Source: Cudoniella acicularis (Eukaryota; Ascomycota; Leotiomycetes; Helotiales; Helotiaceae). Taken from it: DNA of 64,000 nucleotides. A program made the translations under genes and the position numbers. This document shows, one piece after another, positions 1 through 14,100 of the stretch (positions within the stretch are counted from its first letter, which is position 1; each line of letters begins with the position of its first letter). Location of the stretch: contig JAAMPI010000035.1 in NCBI GenBank assembly GCA_013054445.1, positions 24,514 through 88,513 on the forward strand, given 5' to 3'. A model generated the notes under the pieces. It searched no databases, had not been told where the DNA came from, and was given only the letters and a program-made list of their open reading frames with translations.

Positions 1-2193
<2,193 letters not shown>

Positions 2194-2974
2194 ATTGCAA
2201 TATGACGCTTAGGGAAGACGGGTTTGGAATGGTTGATGGGACGGCTTATGACAGTTGACAAATTGCTCCGGGTATAGCGGGTACCTTGATGTTAAAAGAA
2301 GAAACAGAATGAAAAGTTGCTACCCTTTATGCTGCGTTCAATTCTCTCACCTTGTGCAAGTTCGTGAGACTGCCAATTCAATTGGTGGAGGTGCTTCTGC
2401 GAACCTGCGACCTGCTCATACTTCCACATTGGGATTAGGACACAAGAACTGCAAAGGTTTTAGCGGCTGTGGGTGATTTTGAAGACTTGGCTGGGATTAC
2501 CCAAGAAAAATTTGATAAATCATTCGCGATGTTCAGCTAAAAGGGGGGTAGGTGCCAACCCAGCAAAACTTCATGTTTCCGCGACCGGTGACCTTAGGGT
2601 TAACATTATCATCATTGTGCCCTTGCTACCCACGACACAAGGTCTTGACAATTGCGAGCCGACGTCGCTTTTGAGGAAAAAGCAACTCACCCTAACATCA
2701 CAGTCGCGTCGGTATTAGGGCATCAGGCAGGTACTGAAGTCACGGGCGCATCAATCTCAGACACGCTTTGGGCCGGAAGCGAAGGGTCCAAGCCTGAGGC
2801 TGCGCGGGGCTTTCGCAACCCAACCAAGCCAACTTAACCCTTTCATCCTTTTCCCACTTCCTTTCACATCAATCCAAATCCAAAACTCCTCGAGATACAT
2901 AGAACAGCAGTACTCCAACCAGGAAACGCAGACAAGACTCGCGCACGCAAGCCACCGATCCTACAGCCGTCAAG
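2194..2974. other. Intergenic region between enolase and eIF3j
   Basis: About 780 bp holding the enolase 3' end and the eIF3j promoter and leader. Short open frames here show no conserved features. The last 120 bp before the eIF3j ATG are pyrimidine- and A-rich, as expected for a fungal leader. No RNA gene or repeat was seen. Confidence 0.5.
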
Positions 2975-4035
2975 ATGCCTGAGAAGTGGGGTGAGTGGCC
3001 AGAGTTCATTTCGCGCATCAAGATCCGTCGTGGGAATCTGTCCCCTTTACCCTGAGAATCTGGAGACTCTCCCACAACACACTGTGTGCGGCTCGATCGC
3101 ATGATCTACCGTGCAGGAGACTATGCATAGTGATGAGTTTCCTGGGCTACATTTGGCTGACCGCTACTCAACCGAGCAGATGAAGAAGAGGACAGCAGCA
3201 CGCCTCCCTCGTCACCCCCGGTTGCTGCCACCATTCCGAGACGTAGCAAATTCGACGACGAAGAAGCCGAAGATAGCGATGTATGTTCATGTGCTGACCA
3301 CGAACCATACCTCCCCCAGCCACTGACCCGAGACAGGTTCTAGACAGCTGGGACGCCGCTGAGGATTCCGAAGTCGAACGAGAGAAAGCCAAGGCTGTAG
3401 CAGAGCGAAAGGCCAAAGCCGAGGCGGAGGAGAAGGCGAATAAGAAGTCCAAGGCCCAGCGCATCGCCGAAAAGAAAGCCGAGCATGCACGCAGACTTGC
3501 AGAAGAAAGCGACGAGAGCAGTGACGAGGATGAAGCAGCTAGAAGGGAGCGCCTTCGTCGAACAGAGCAGGAGTCGGACTTGAAGCACGCTGAGGACTTG
3601 TTTGGCAACATCGGAATTAGCAACAGCCGCAAAGTCGTCACTGCTGCTAATGCCGTCGTAGTCGATGCGAAAGATCCTTCTGCCACTGTCGACCTCACCT
3701 CCCTTCCCCTCTTCGACCCAAAGACAAAGTTGCAGTTCGAGAAAATGCGCGATACCCTCGTCCCAGTCATTGGCAACAATTCCAAGAAAGCACACTACGT
3801 ATTGTTCCTCCAGGAGTTTACCAAGCAGTTGGCCAAGGATATTCCGAGCGATCAAATCAAGAAAATCGCCAGCACTTTGACTGCCCTCGGTAACGAAAAG
3901 ATGAAGGAGGAGAAAGCTGCCGAGAAAGGAGGCAAGAAGAGCAAGGCACAAAAGACAAAAGCTACTCTTGTTGCTAGCAGGAATGTATCTACTGGAGCCG
4001 ATGTCAATGCGTATGACGACGACTTCGGAGAGTGA
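2975..4035 (+). CDS. HCR1: Translation initiation factor eIF3 subunit j
   Basis: A loosely attached eIF3 subunit that binds near the 40S decoding site; in yeast Hcr1 also helps 20S rRNA processing and ribosome recycling. Three exons join in frame: 2975-2990, 3180-3280 and 3337-4035, giving 271 residues, normal for the family. The first exon is only 16 nt and encodes MPEKW; it is followed by an acidic EEED stretch, then LDSWDAAEDSE, a long Lys/Glu/Ala-rich coiled coil and the conserved C-terminal part beginning at TKLQFEKMRDTL, then KKAHYVLFLQEF. The 189-bp first intron is long for this region. The stop codon lies 3 bp from the stop of the convergent SPT10-like gene, so the two 3' UTRs must overlap. 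Confidence 0.93.
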
Positions 4036-4038
4036 GTC

Positions 4039-5562
4039 TTACCTTTCGATTCTCCCAGCATAGCCTGGAATGAATCTTGCTCTTGCTCGGTTCTGATAAT
4101 GGGGTGTGTGAGTGTTGTGATGAGGCGAGTTGTAAGAAGAAAGGTCATGATGATGCTGGAAAGGGTCCATGATTTGCGGATCGAGGGGCATGTAATCATC
4201 TGAACCTTGCATGCGAGCTATAGGGGCCGCTGATCGCGGTTGGAGTTGCATTGGAGGATGGATTTGCATTTGCTGTGGATGAGAGGTTGGTGCTGACGCA
4301 TTCTGAGGTAGGTTGCGGTTGAGGACTTGAGGAGATACGGAGCCGTGGCCTGCTTCGGCGGGGTAACCGGAATCGTCTGACGCGGGTTGGTGTTGGTGTT
4401 GTTCTTGGTTAGAGAGTGTGAGAGCTCGGCCAGCGGCACTGACGCCGCCTTGGCTCGAGGAGGATGCTCGCGGCGCGGAGGGTGGTCGTATGACGCCGTC
4501 TGCTGCGCGGACAACGGGGGCTTTGCCAAGCTCTTTGCATTGAGCGCAGTTCTTGATGACTAGACTGACCGTCTCTTTGATTCGTACCCAATGATACTTC
4601 TCCGCTATGGTTGCGGTTGTCTTATTTATACCGCCGTGCTGCAATATATGCACGTTTCTAGCAATCTCATATTGACGCTGAGGATCTGAGATGACTTCCT
4701 TGTCTTTTAACATCAGTTTGTCAGTCTCGGGGATGAGCTTGTAATGAGTAGCGGCGCTTCTCAGTCTGCTTTTCTCTGCTCGATCCGCTCCAGCTGGATA
4801 CTTATTGTATTTCAGGTAGAATTTGATCTTGTCGAAGCGCTCTTCACTGACAAAATCCTCGCTCTCTGGACCGAGTTCCCGTCCGTAGATAATAGCATCT
4901 ATTAGCTGACCCGGGTAGCTCTTAAGATTTCCGGCTCCTTTGACTCGGCCAATCCGCTTGAAACCGAGCGCATCCCAAATCCGACAAGATGCCACATTGG
5001 TCTCATATACTAGGTTGAAGACACTGTAAACATATCCAAGTCGTGGAGCCCATTCGAGATAGCTTTCGCCCATTAAACGACCGACACCTTTGTTTCGAGC
5101 TGCATCCGTGACAAGAAAGCCTGCGTTGCAAATGTGGCTGCTTCGGCCAGGGTAGTTTGGCTTAATGTAGAAGCTTCCGAGACATTCGGTTGCCCAATTT
5201 TTCCCCTCCACTACCTCATCTGCGCTATCAATATTTCCAAGTAGCATTACCGCACCGAAATTTTGGAACCAATATGAAGCAAATTGACCCAGCGACATAA
5301 CGCTCATCATCGGATAGGTGTCGCCATTTTCAATTTCCTTGTTCAGTTGATCGCTGAGATACGCAAGAAGAGAGTCCGGGACCTGATGTTCTGAAGAAAA
5401 GGGAACAATGGTGGCGACAGTTACTCGGTCTCGTAGGGTGACTTGTCGTGGATATACATCGACGGGGAGGGAGGGTCGCGGGTTGTGGGGGTTTGGGAAT
5501 GGGGGTGCGCCCGAGCTGCGGTAGATGGACGGACTGGCGGGGTCGTCGAGCATAGCGGGCAT
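4039..5562 (-). CDS. SPT10: SPT10-like GNAT acetyltransferase with integrase-type HHCC zinc finger
   Basis: A single-exon gene of 507 residues. A GNAT fold spans about residues 45-225; the acetyl-CoA loop is the NKGVGRLMGESY stretch near 157-168, followed by ETNVASCRIWDALGF. A second domain near 300-345 has an HHCC arrangement (H305, H309, C339, C342), the retroviral-integrase-like zinc finger that in yeast Spt10 belongs to the sequence-specific DNA-binding domain acting at histone promoters. The C-terminal third is Gln/His/Pro-rich and probably disordered. By analogy it is a nuclear regulator of histone genes; the analogy rests on the two-domain order, not on a search. Start: two in-frame ATGs lie three codons apart (5562 and 5553), and the first is used here. 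Convergent with eIF3j. Confidence 0.85.
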   Translation of the reverse strand: MPAMLDDPASPSIYRSSGAPPFPNPHNPRPSLPVDVYPRQVTLRDRVTVATIVPFSSEHQVPDSLLAYLSDQLNKEIENGDTYPMMSVMSLGQFASYWFQNFGAVMLLGNIDSADEVVEGKNWATECLGSFYIKPNYPGRSSHICNAGFLVTDAARNKGVGRLMGESYLEWAPRLGYVYSVFNLVYETNVASCRIWDALGFKRIGRVKGAGNLKSYPGQLIDAIIYGRELGPESEDFVSEERFDKIKFYLKYNKYPAGADRAEKSRLRSAATHYKLIPETDKLMLKDKEVISDPQRQYEIARNVHILQHGGINKTTATIAEKYHWVRIKETVSLVIKNCAQCKELGKAPVVRAADGVIRPPSAPRASSSSQGGVSAAGRALTLSNQEQHQHQPASDDSGYPAEAGHGSVSPQVLNRNLPQNASAPTSHPQQMQIHPPMQLQPRSAAPIARMQGSDDYMPLDPQIMDPFQHHHDLSSYNSPHHNTHTPHYQNRARARFIPGYAGRIER

Positions 5563-6432
5563 TGTGATGGTGGCGCCTCGATAAACTGGCTCAGGGGCTC
5601 AGTGGCTCAGGGGTGTCTATTTACTTCGTCAGAGTGGTATCCAGACGACTGCATCTGACAGACGGTGGTACCCCGCACGAGACGTACCGATATTCTGAGC
5701 TGCACCAAAGCACCAAGCTACGACATCCAAGTGCAACGACTTGCTAGCCAGTGGGCGAGGCGAGCAGTGATGCGGCCGATGCACTGTAGCGACGTCGCGG
5801 ATTTCCTATTCGAGGATGCGAAGAAAGGGGTTGTGAAGGAAGATGAGATGTACAACTGTTGTTCTCAGAACTCCGTTGAACATCGTGGAATCTAGTGGCT
5901 AAGCGAAAAGCACGTGATTAATGTGAAGTGGCCAATCAACGGGCATCCTGTGCTTTCTCGGCAAGCCCTTTGGGCCCCTTTAATTTTCTGCTGCGTATAG
6001 GTAGTACACACTTCACCTGCGACATCTGCAGTGATCACTTTGCAGGGCTCCCGGAGCTGGCACATTTGCAAAGACTCGGAGGACATTTGCAAACACCCGA
6101 GAGCATTCGCCCTCTCCTAACCCACAAACTCGGCATCCTTCTGGGCATGCCAATTCAACTTCAGAAGCCCAGGTCGTGGTAGAGGACAATTTCTGCCTCG
6201 TTCAGCCTTGCCCCGCTGGGATAAAAGCTACCGATTTCTTCAGACTCCTCCCACCCCACTATTTGACATCAGCCTGATTCCCTTCCTGTCCCGTCCATCC
6301 ATCAATCACCTTTTTCAGAAGTCACTCCATCTCGTTCTGCCCTTTTCATCTAAGTATCTCCGTCTTTCTTTCTCTGTTTAAATTTTCCATTTCTACCTCG
6401 ATCATCAATTCAAATCATTCCGGACTTCCAAA
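5563..6432. promoter_or_regulatory. Divergent promoter region, SPT10-like / aldose epimerase
   Basis: About 870 bp between two divergent starts. It contains a GGATAAAAGC element near 6220, about 210 bp before the epimerase ATG, and a strongly pyrimidine-rich leader (6260-6430) as in many fungal genes. No conserved coding sequence was recognised. Confidence 0.4.
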
Positions 6433-7554
6433 ATGGCACCAACACCAACTCCCTTCCAGTTCCTGCCCCTCGGCGCAATCATTCAAGCTTTCATTGTCGG
6501 AAAAACTAACATTGTCCAAGCTTTCCCGAAGCAGTCCCTCTACGAATCGCACAATGCTCCTTTCTTTGGTGAGACCATCGGAAGAGTTGCAAATCGTGTC
6601 AAGAATGCAAAGATCGATTCTCTGAACGGCAAATCCTATGCTTTAGCTGCGAACAATGGTGTTAATTCGCTACATGGAGGTGTAAAGGGGTGGGGAAAGA
6701 GAGTATGGGAAGGCCCAAAGCAGGTGGGTATAAGGAGTATTGATGGACTGGAGGGTGGGGAGCTCGAGGGTGGAGAGAGCCTGATGTTTACATTGAGGAG
6801 CGAGGATGGTGATGAAGGGTACCCGGGAACTGTGGATGCGAGTGTTGTCTATACGGCCGGTACGCAGAAGACGGCAGAAGGGAAAGAGGTCAGAGTTTTG
6901 GGAATTGAGTATCTGGTTGAGCTGGTTGGTGGTGATGTTGAGGAGACTGTGGTTAATGTGACCAATCATTCGTGTGTCCCCCCATTCTTCACTTCGTTTC
7001 AAAAAAAAAAAGAGTGAAATTAGCTTGCTAACATATTATCAAAAAGGTACTTCAACCTATCGGGTAATCCCACAATTGAAGGCACTGAAGTCTCTCTCTG
7101 CTCCAGTGATTATCTTCCGGTCGACGAAGGCGGAATTCCCACGGGCGGTCCACAGTCATATGCCGGAGTCGAAGCAAACAAGATATTCACGCTCGGCGCT
7201 GAAGAGCCAGACATCGACGATTGTTTCGTTGTAGATCCTGCGACGGCCTCCTCAGTACCACTTGATACTCGCACATCACCCCTGACTAAACTTGTCACAG
7301 CATATCATCCAGAGACCAAAATCCATCTCGAAGTCTTGAGCACCGAACCGGCTTTTCAATTTTATACCGGAAAGTATATTGAGGTTCCTGAGGTTGAGGG
7401 CGTTGCTGCAAGGGGAAAGAGAGCCGGATTCTGTGTTGAGCCTAGTCGTTATGTGAATGCGATCAATGTGCCGGAATGGCGGGGGCAGGTGCTGCTAAAG
7501 AAAGGAAAGAAATACGCAAGCCGAGTTGTATACCGAGGATGGAGTGATGAGTAA
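6433..7554 (+). CDS. Aldose 1-epimerase (galactose mutarotase)
   Basis: Interconverts alpha and beta anomers of hexoses, feeding the Leloir pathway; no signal peptide is visible, so it is probably cytosolic. Two exons, 6433-6971 and 7047-7554, give 348 residues, standard for the family. The 75-bp intron has a GCTAAC branch site near 7026. Motifs in order: GETIGRVANRVKNA, the first catalytic-site His in NSLHGGVKGW, the second His in TNHSYFNLSG (formed across the splice junction), the substrate Asp in the region DIDDCFVVD, and the catalytic Glu in FCVEPSRYVNAIN. The intron interrupts the TNHSYF motif, which is why neither raw open frame shows it whole. No other galactose gene is adjacent. Confidence 0.93.
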
Positions 7555-8220
7555 ATGTTAGATGTCAATTCAGGGCTTCAGAGGGCTTCCAAGTTCTAAG
7601 CCTGGTTTGTTGTTCTAAGTACAGTATATGAACTTCGATAACTCACGGGGCAACCCCTTTCTGCGCATCGCGATTCGTGATACGGATACATCGTCGCCCG
7701 ACTCGAAAGTGAGATGTGGAGGTTGGTGAAATTCGCCCGCAAACGGGCCTAAACACAACCGTTGTGCTCGCTTCAAACAGCCTCGGCAAGAAATGGCGAC
7801 CGATTTCGTCACAGATCTCTGGCTTCACAGCAGCCCCTAAGGCCTCAAATTATCACATGCAAAGCCGTTTGCGCCAATAGCATAGGTCACAATCGTAAAA
7901 TGCATTCGCACATGACAGCGTGTGGAGAGCCGGGGTCGTGTTCCTGACGGCAGCTGATGCGAAGTCTGCTGCTCGAAGGACAATCCGGGGCTTGCGTGGG
8001 GCTGTTCCTTGGGAATGTGAGATGAAGCATTACCGCAAGAGGCATGTGAAAGAGCCACCGAGCTCGCGCGGTCTATACTTTATAATTCACTCGCCCTCGG
8101 CGCATCCTCCTGACTTAATGTCAACCAGTTTGCTTTTGCCTTTCTCCTAGACTGTACAGTACAAATAAACAACAGAGCAACATCTCCTTTCGATTCTGGC
8201 AACAGGCTACATCCCCCAAA
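7555..8220. other. Intergenic region
   Basis: 666 bp of 3' UTR, spacer and promoter. A CTATACTTTATAATTC stretch near 8071-8086 may serve as a TATA-like element for the downstream fusion gene. Nothing else was recognised. Confidence 0.4.
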
Positions 8221-10071
8221 ATGTCCAAGACCTTCACACAAGCCGACGTTGCGTCGCATAATAAACCAGACAATCTCTACGTCACAATCGACGAAGATGT
8301 TTACGACCTCACGCAATTCCAAGATGAGCACCCAGGTATGCAATCTCAACCATCTCATGCCATGTGGCAGTCTGCTAACCCACTATTTTCAGGTGGAAAG
8401 AAGATCCTCACTCGGGTAGCTGGCAAAGACGCCACCAAGCAGTTCTGGAAGTATCACAACGAAGGCATCCTCAAGAAATACAAAGCGAAGCTGCAGGTTG
8501 GGTCGCTGAACACAAAGAAGAATGCTACCCCTCCCACACCACCTGCGAAGGAAGCAGTGAAGCCCAAGGCAGAGAGCGGCGCAGTGGTCCCAGTGCCTTC
8601 AAAGGCAGCCAGAGAGGTGGTCGACAAGACACAGACCGAGACCCTAGACCCTTTTGGTGAATTGATCCCATTCGCAGATCCCAGCTGGTATCAAGGCGTA
8701 CGTGCTCCCAATTTGATCAGACTTCCATGCATTGCGCTCTCGTAGTTCGGTATGGCTAACAAGGCTTTCCCCCCCAGTTTCACTCGCCATATTTCAACGA
8801 GACGCATGCTGCGCTCCGGGAAGAAGTCCGCGAATGGGTTAGCAATGAGATCGAGCCCTTTGTTGGCGAGTGGGACGAGGCCAGGAAAGTCCCCGACTCG
8901 ATTTACAAGGCGATGGGAACACGCGGATATTTGGCAGGGTTGATGGGCATGCACTACCCAGTCGATTATACAGACAACCGGATAAAAAGCGTGCCTCCCG
9001 AGAAGTGGGATCTCTTCCATGAAATGCTCCTGACCGATGAGCTGTCACGAGCCGCAAGCGGAGGCTTCGTTTGGAATGTTATTGGAGGTTTCGGAATCGG
9101 ATGCCCTCCATTGGTGAAATTTGGCAAGAAGGAAGTTGTCAAGAGGGTCCTGCCAGGTATTCTTAACGGCGACAAGCGAATTTGCTTGGCTATTACCGAA
9201 CCAGATGCTGGCAGTGATGTTGCGAATCTTACCTGCGAGGCAAAATTAACTCCGGATGGGAAGCATTATATCGTGAACGGCGAGAAGAAATGGATCACAA
9301 ACGGCATTTGGTGTGATTACTTCACGACAGCGGTGAGAACAGGAACTCCCGAGAGTGGTATGAACGGTGTTAGTGTGCTGCTCATTGAGAGAAGTATGGG
9401 CGGTGTGAGCACGAGAAAGATGGACTGCCAAGGTGTATGGTCAAGCGGTACCACATACATTACCTTTGAAGATGTCAAGGTCCCAGTGGAGAACTTGATT
9501 GGAAAGGAAAACCAGGGCTTCAAAGGCATGAACACAGCATTTGATTTTGCCTGGAACAAATGCTAATATCGTGATAGTTATCATGACGAACTTCAACCAT
9601 GAGCGTATTGGCATCATCATTCAATGCCTTCGTTTCTCCCGCGTATGCTACGAGGAGTCTATTAAATACGCCCACAAACGTCGAACGTTCGGCAAAAAGC
9701 TCATCGAGCACCCCGTCATCCGTCTCAAACTTGCCCACATGGCGCGTCAAATCGAGGCATCTTATTCTTGGCTTGAGTCTCTCATTCATCAAATCTCACA
9801 CATGCCTGAACAACTTGCTATGTTGCGACTCGGCGGTCCCATCGCAAGCTTGAAGGCCCAGGCTACAGTCACCTTTGAGTTCTGCGCCCGAGAGGCGAGT
9901 CAAATCTTTGGGGGTTTGAGTTATAGCAGGGGCGGCCAAGGTGGAAAGGTTGAGAGACTTTACAGAGATGTTAGAGCGTATGCTATTCCAGGCGGAAGTG
10001 AGGAAATTATGCTGGATTTGAGCATCAGGCAAAGTCTGCGGGTCGGAAAGGTCATGGGTATGAAGTTGTAG
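8221..10071 (+). CDS. Cytochrome b5 / acyl-CoA dehydrogenase fusion protein
   Basis: Four exons (8221-8335, 8393-8697, 8778-9525, 9578-10071) give 553 residues. Residues 1-80 are a cytochrome b5 heme domain (HPGG core created by splicing, second axial-His candidate in FWKYHN). A Pro/Ala/Lys linker follows, and about residues 135-553 form an acyl-CoA dehydrogenase: ACAD signature in LAITEPDAGSD, FAD-contact region NGEKKWITNG, RRTFGKKLIEHP, then QIFGGLSYSRGGQGG and YAIPGGSEEI. It likely oxidises an acyl-CoA with FAD, the b5 domain offering an in-built electron carrier; the substrate cannot be read from sequence. Intron 3 (9526-9577) must use a GC donor (GCATGA) with a GTGATAG acceptor and a TGCTAAT branch; only this splice keeps the frame between the FKxIM and NFNHERIG motifs. 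No transmembrane segment or C-terminal SKL is present. Confidence 0.92.
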
Positions 10072-11107
10072 GTTTCTGCAGGGACCTAGAAGCTACTTAG
10101 TACCGGAAAAGGGGATTGTACATGTAAAATTGGGGGTTTTCAAGATCGGTGCATCTGCTCATGGTTGGCGTTGGGATAAGGACAAGAGAATACATGTCAT
10201 TGTTTTCAGATCTCTCCTGACTAGAGCAGCCAACCGCGAGGGCGTCCTCCACTGTAAGACACGTGAAAGTCAGTATGACCCTCCCTTTCACAATCTTCTT
10301 CCGCAGCCGCAGCCATAGCAACGCCAGTTCTATTGGCTGATGCGCTCTGGAGCCTCGCGGCAGCCGCTCTTCACCAATGGAGCTTGGCTCTTGCCCAGCT
10401 GGTGCAGGTCCACGGGTATGTTTAACTTTAGTCAGCAGCCTCCCTGGTCCGGGTCTTTGAGAAATTTCCCTCAAGGTTCTGGTTTCAGGCCTCAACATCA
10501 GCAAACTCGTGGCATCGTGCACATCTCCACCACCGATGCACAACACCATGACATAAGACTGAGTTCTCATGTATTCCGGTCCACTTCTTGAGCCTTGGTC
10601 GAGTCGGTGGCGCATCCCTTCCCCCTCACTTCGGACCTAGATCCGCGATTCACGAACAAAAAAGAAAAGCAAGTGCAACCTGACTCTCCCCAATTTCTGC
10701 AATTCTTCCAGCCACATTCATGGGCAAAACCAATATGGTGAGACCTGGCATACAGAAGTAGCCCAGCTTGCGCCTCGTTGATGCTTAGTATCACGCTTGC
10801 GCAGGCACAATCTCTCAAAGCACACAATTCCTGCAGGTCCAGTTCCAAATTAGGATGAAGCACCAAGCTGGTGAAGCAATGTTCCAAATGCACGTTCTTT
10901 TTGCCATGGTCCGAAAGACAGGACGGCCGATGAGGTCCCTGATATATTCGTCGCGTCCTTGACCACTTCCTACTTTCTCCCCTTTCCCGCTCTTCGTCCA
11001 CCCTCCTTCGCACCTATGTGTACTTGATTTCTGTCCTATTTTCATACGCTCTTTTGTCGCATTTTTACAACAGCATGGCCGTCTCATCACTCCTTCTGAG
11101 CGGCCGA
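10072..11107. other. Intergenic region
   Basis: About 1 kb with no convincing gene. Overlapping open frames on both strands have no recognisable motifs and look like chance frames in GC-balanced sequence. It includes the promoter of the GH16/WSC gene; the last 100 bp are pyrimidine-rich. Confidence 0.4.
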
Positions 11108-14100
11108 ATGGCAAAGTTTGCCGTCCTTTCGTTATTTACTGCCTGTTCATTGGCAACTACTGCTCCATCAACATATGTTCTTTCTCAAAGTTATGTCGGC
11201 CAAGATATCTTTGATGCTTTCGACTTCACTGTCGTGAGTTAATTGAGCATCGTGCTTCGAAATGCGAGCAGACACTAATTATTTCAGGGGGGTGATCCTT
11301 TGGGGGGTTTTGTGAAGTATGCGAATAAGCGTCCTTTTGGCATATAAATTGGAGTGCTGACGAAGTCAGTTACATCGATTATAAGACAGCTGCTCTTAAT
11401 GGCCTTGCTACTACAGATGGCACAACGGTATATCTGGGTACTGATTATCAAAACCAAATAGATCCGAATGGAAATGGAAGGGACGGTATTCAAATTACAA
11501 GCAAACAAACATTCACCCATGGCCTAATAATTTCCGATGTTGCCAACATGCCTGGAGGGATATGTGGCGTCGGAGGCGGTCGTCAGTAACTCTGGTCTAA
11601 TTTATTATTCAAAATGACTAACTGTGCTAGATCGATCTATTGGAAATGCATGGCCCGCGGACGGTAAACTCATTTCTCTGCTATCTTTCCACCGCTAATT
11701 TGATTTTCTAGGCGAGATCGATATTGTTGCAGGAACCACTGTCGCTGCTAATAATATTATGACTCTTTTTACGTAAGGTTTCATACCAATACCACAGTAC
11801 GTACGCTGACCCGAATCAAGCGATGATTCTTCCGACATTGATGGTTCTCCCGACACTTGCTTCATAATTGGAGATGGCGAAACGGGTACACTCTTAAGCA
11901 GCGACTGCACCGATGAGGACAGCGGCTGCAATGTCCAAGACTCGAGCGACGTGAGTTACGGGGAAAACTTCAACGAGAATGGAGGTGGTGTTTATGCTAC
12001 TCAATGGACTTCCGACTACATTAGGATCTGGTTCTTCGATCGCGGCGATGGCATCCCTGATGATATTACCAGCGGAAACCCAGATCCTAGCGGATGGGGA
12101 ACTCCTTCTGCCAATTTTGAAAATGAGCAATCCTCATGCCCTATTGATGATCACTTCATTGACCATAAAATCGTCTTCGACATCGACTTCTGCGGCGACA
12201 TCATTGATTCAAATTGGAGCGACGATCCAATTTGCGGGGCCGTGGCTGACTCTTGCGAGGATTGGGTCGCACAAAACCCTGCGAACTTTACCCAAGCGTA
12301 AGTTTCCTCCTATATAGCAAGCGTGGTTTTTAATATAGGCCAAAGGCAGCTTCTCGCTCCTGCTAACTTCTATTATTTGAGTTCTATAGATATTGGGCGA
12401 TCAATTCTATCAAGGTCTATCAAATTGCCACCTCAGAACCCGCAGATCCTACCGCCGCAACAACCACATCTTCACCCCTCGCAACATCTCCCAGTGTTGC
12501 ACCCTCAGTCTCAGCATCATCACCGTCGCCCATCGTTGTGTCAACACCTAGCTCTGCTTCACCTCTTGCTACTGGCGGCCCTTCAATCGAGCCAGTCGTT
12601 GGTGGTTACGAATATTACGGATGTTATATTGAAAACGCTGCTGGTCGCGTATTAGGCGAAGGCTACAGTCATGGTCCTGGAATAACTTTAGAGTCCTGCG
12701 CTGCCACCTGCACGGGGTTCTTGTACTTCGGAACAGAGTACGCTGACGAATGTGAGTGTCTCAGTTCTTTATCTCGTGTCTTGGATCCCCGCATTTGGCC
12801 TCCACGATCAAATTCTTAATATGAGTCGGCTTTCCTTACATGCTGACGCTGTTACTTCTAGGTTATTGCGGAAATTCATTTGAGTTCCCAACTAGCGCCG
12901 TCTCTGATACTGACTGTTCCATGATCTGCGCTGGTGATGACCAGGAGTTTTGTGGTGGATGGATGAGAATTTCAGTATACTCCCTTGTCGAGAACAGCCT
13001 ATCCAGCACTGTCGTGCCAACCGCCGCCAGCTCAAACACACCATCCTATTCTCAGGGTCCAAGTTCCTATGTGGCAACTTCGTCAAGCACGGCTCCTGTC
13101 AGCCCCGTTGCTAGCCCAAGCGGTCCTTCAGCAGTTCCCGCATATCAAGGTGATACTCCTCAGATTTGGCCCACCGTCGGCGAGTATAGCTACCAAGGAT
13201 GCTGGACCGAGAATCCCGATTACAGAATTTTACCCGACTACTCAATTTCTTATAGTGATATGACCTTGGAGAGTTGTGCAAGTGAGTGTGATGGGTATAA
13301 CTACTTCGGAACGGAGTACGGAGATGAATGTATGTTATCCTCTCTTACCCTCTTACCCGCTCATGTGGATGAAATACCTTGCGTCTTATTACATCTGCTG
13401 CCAATCCACTTCTGGCCAAATATGTGGACTTTAAGTTTTCAGGCATTTTCATATTGTCGTCTGTAGTGCGAGGATAATCCAGAAATAATCTCTTGTCATT
13501 CCATGCTTCTGCACTATATGATTATACTTAGCCGGTTCTATTGTTTTATTGTGTCGAGATAGACCAATCGCCAATTTTCATTGAGGGTAACTAATACGAT
13601 GCGCCTAGGTTACTGCGCCAATGTATTGGCGTCTGGCACTACACAAGTCAATGATTTACAATGCAGCATGGTCTGCGGCGGCGACCCTGGGGAGTTCTGC
13701 GGTAATGCGATGAGAATCAGTCTTTTCAAGCTCACTGCCGCTTCACCCAGCTCGTCTGCCTTGCCCACGGCAACCGTCTACAACCTACCAAGCGCGGCGA
13801 GCACAATAATCCTCGACCCCGGGAGCAGTTCTTCTACCTATGAGCTACCAACCCCGGCAACCACAATAATTCTCGACCCTGAGAGCATATCTTCTAGTTA
13901 TGAGCTACCAACCCCGGCGACCACAATAATCCTCAACCCTGAGAGTATATCTTCTACCTCTGCGACAGCGCCTTTGGCAACAGCAACTGACCCAATGAGC
14001 ATTGGTAACTTTGCTCTTGCGGGTTGTTACACAAACCCGGAAGCCTGGGTAACTCTTGCTTTGGCCCAGAATTCCAACACTATGACTCCGCAAGTTTGTG

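Noticed and set aside
3168..3951. Long minus-strand frames antisense to eIF3j
   Set aside because: They mirror the biased codon use of the real gene (Lys/Glu/Ala-rich) and have no domain of their own.
10097..11013. Long open frames on the minus strand upstream of the GH16/WSC gene
   Set aside because: They overlap each other in several frames, show no domain, and have low-complexity composition; chance frames.
13585..13980. CRISPR-like array because of the exact 60-bp periodicity near 13800-13960
   Set aside because: The repeats are contiguous, in frame and coding, with no spacers; fungi have no CRISPR arrays.
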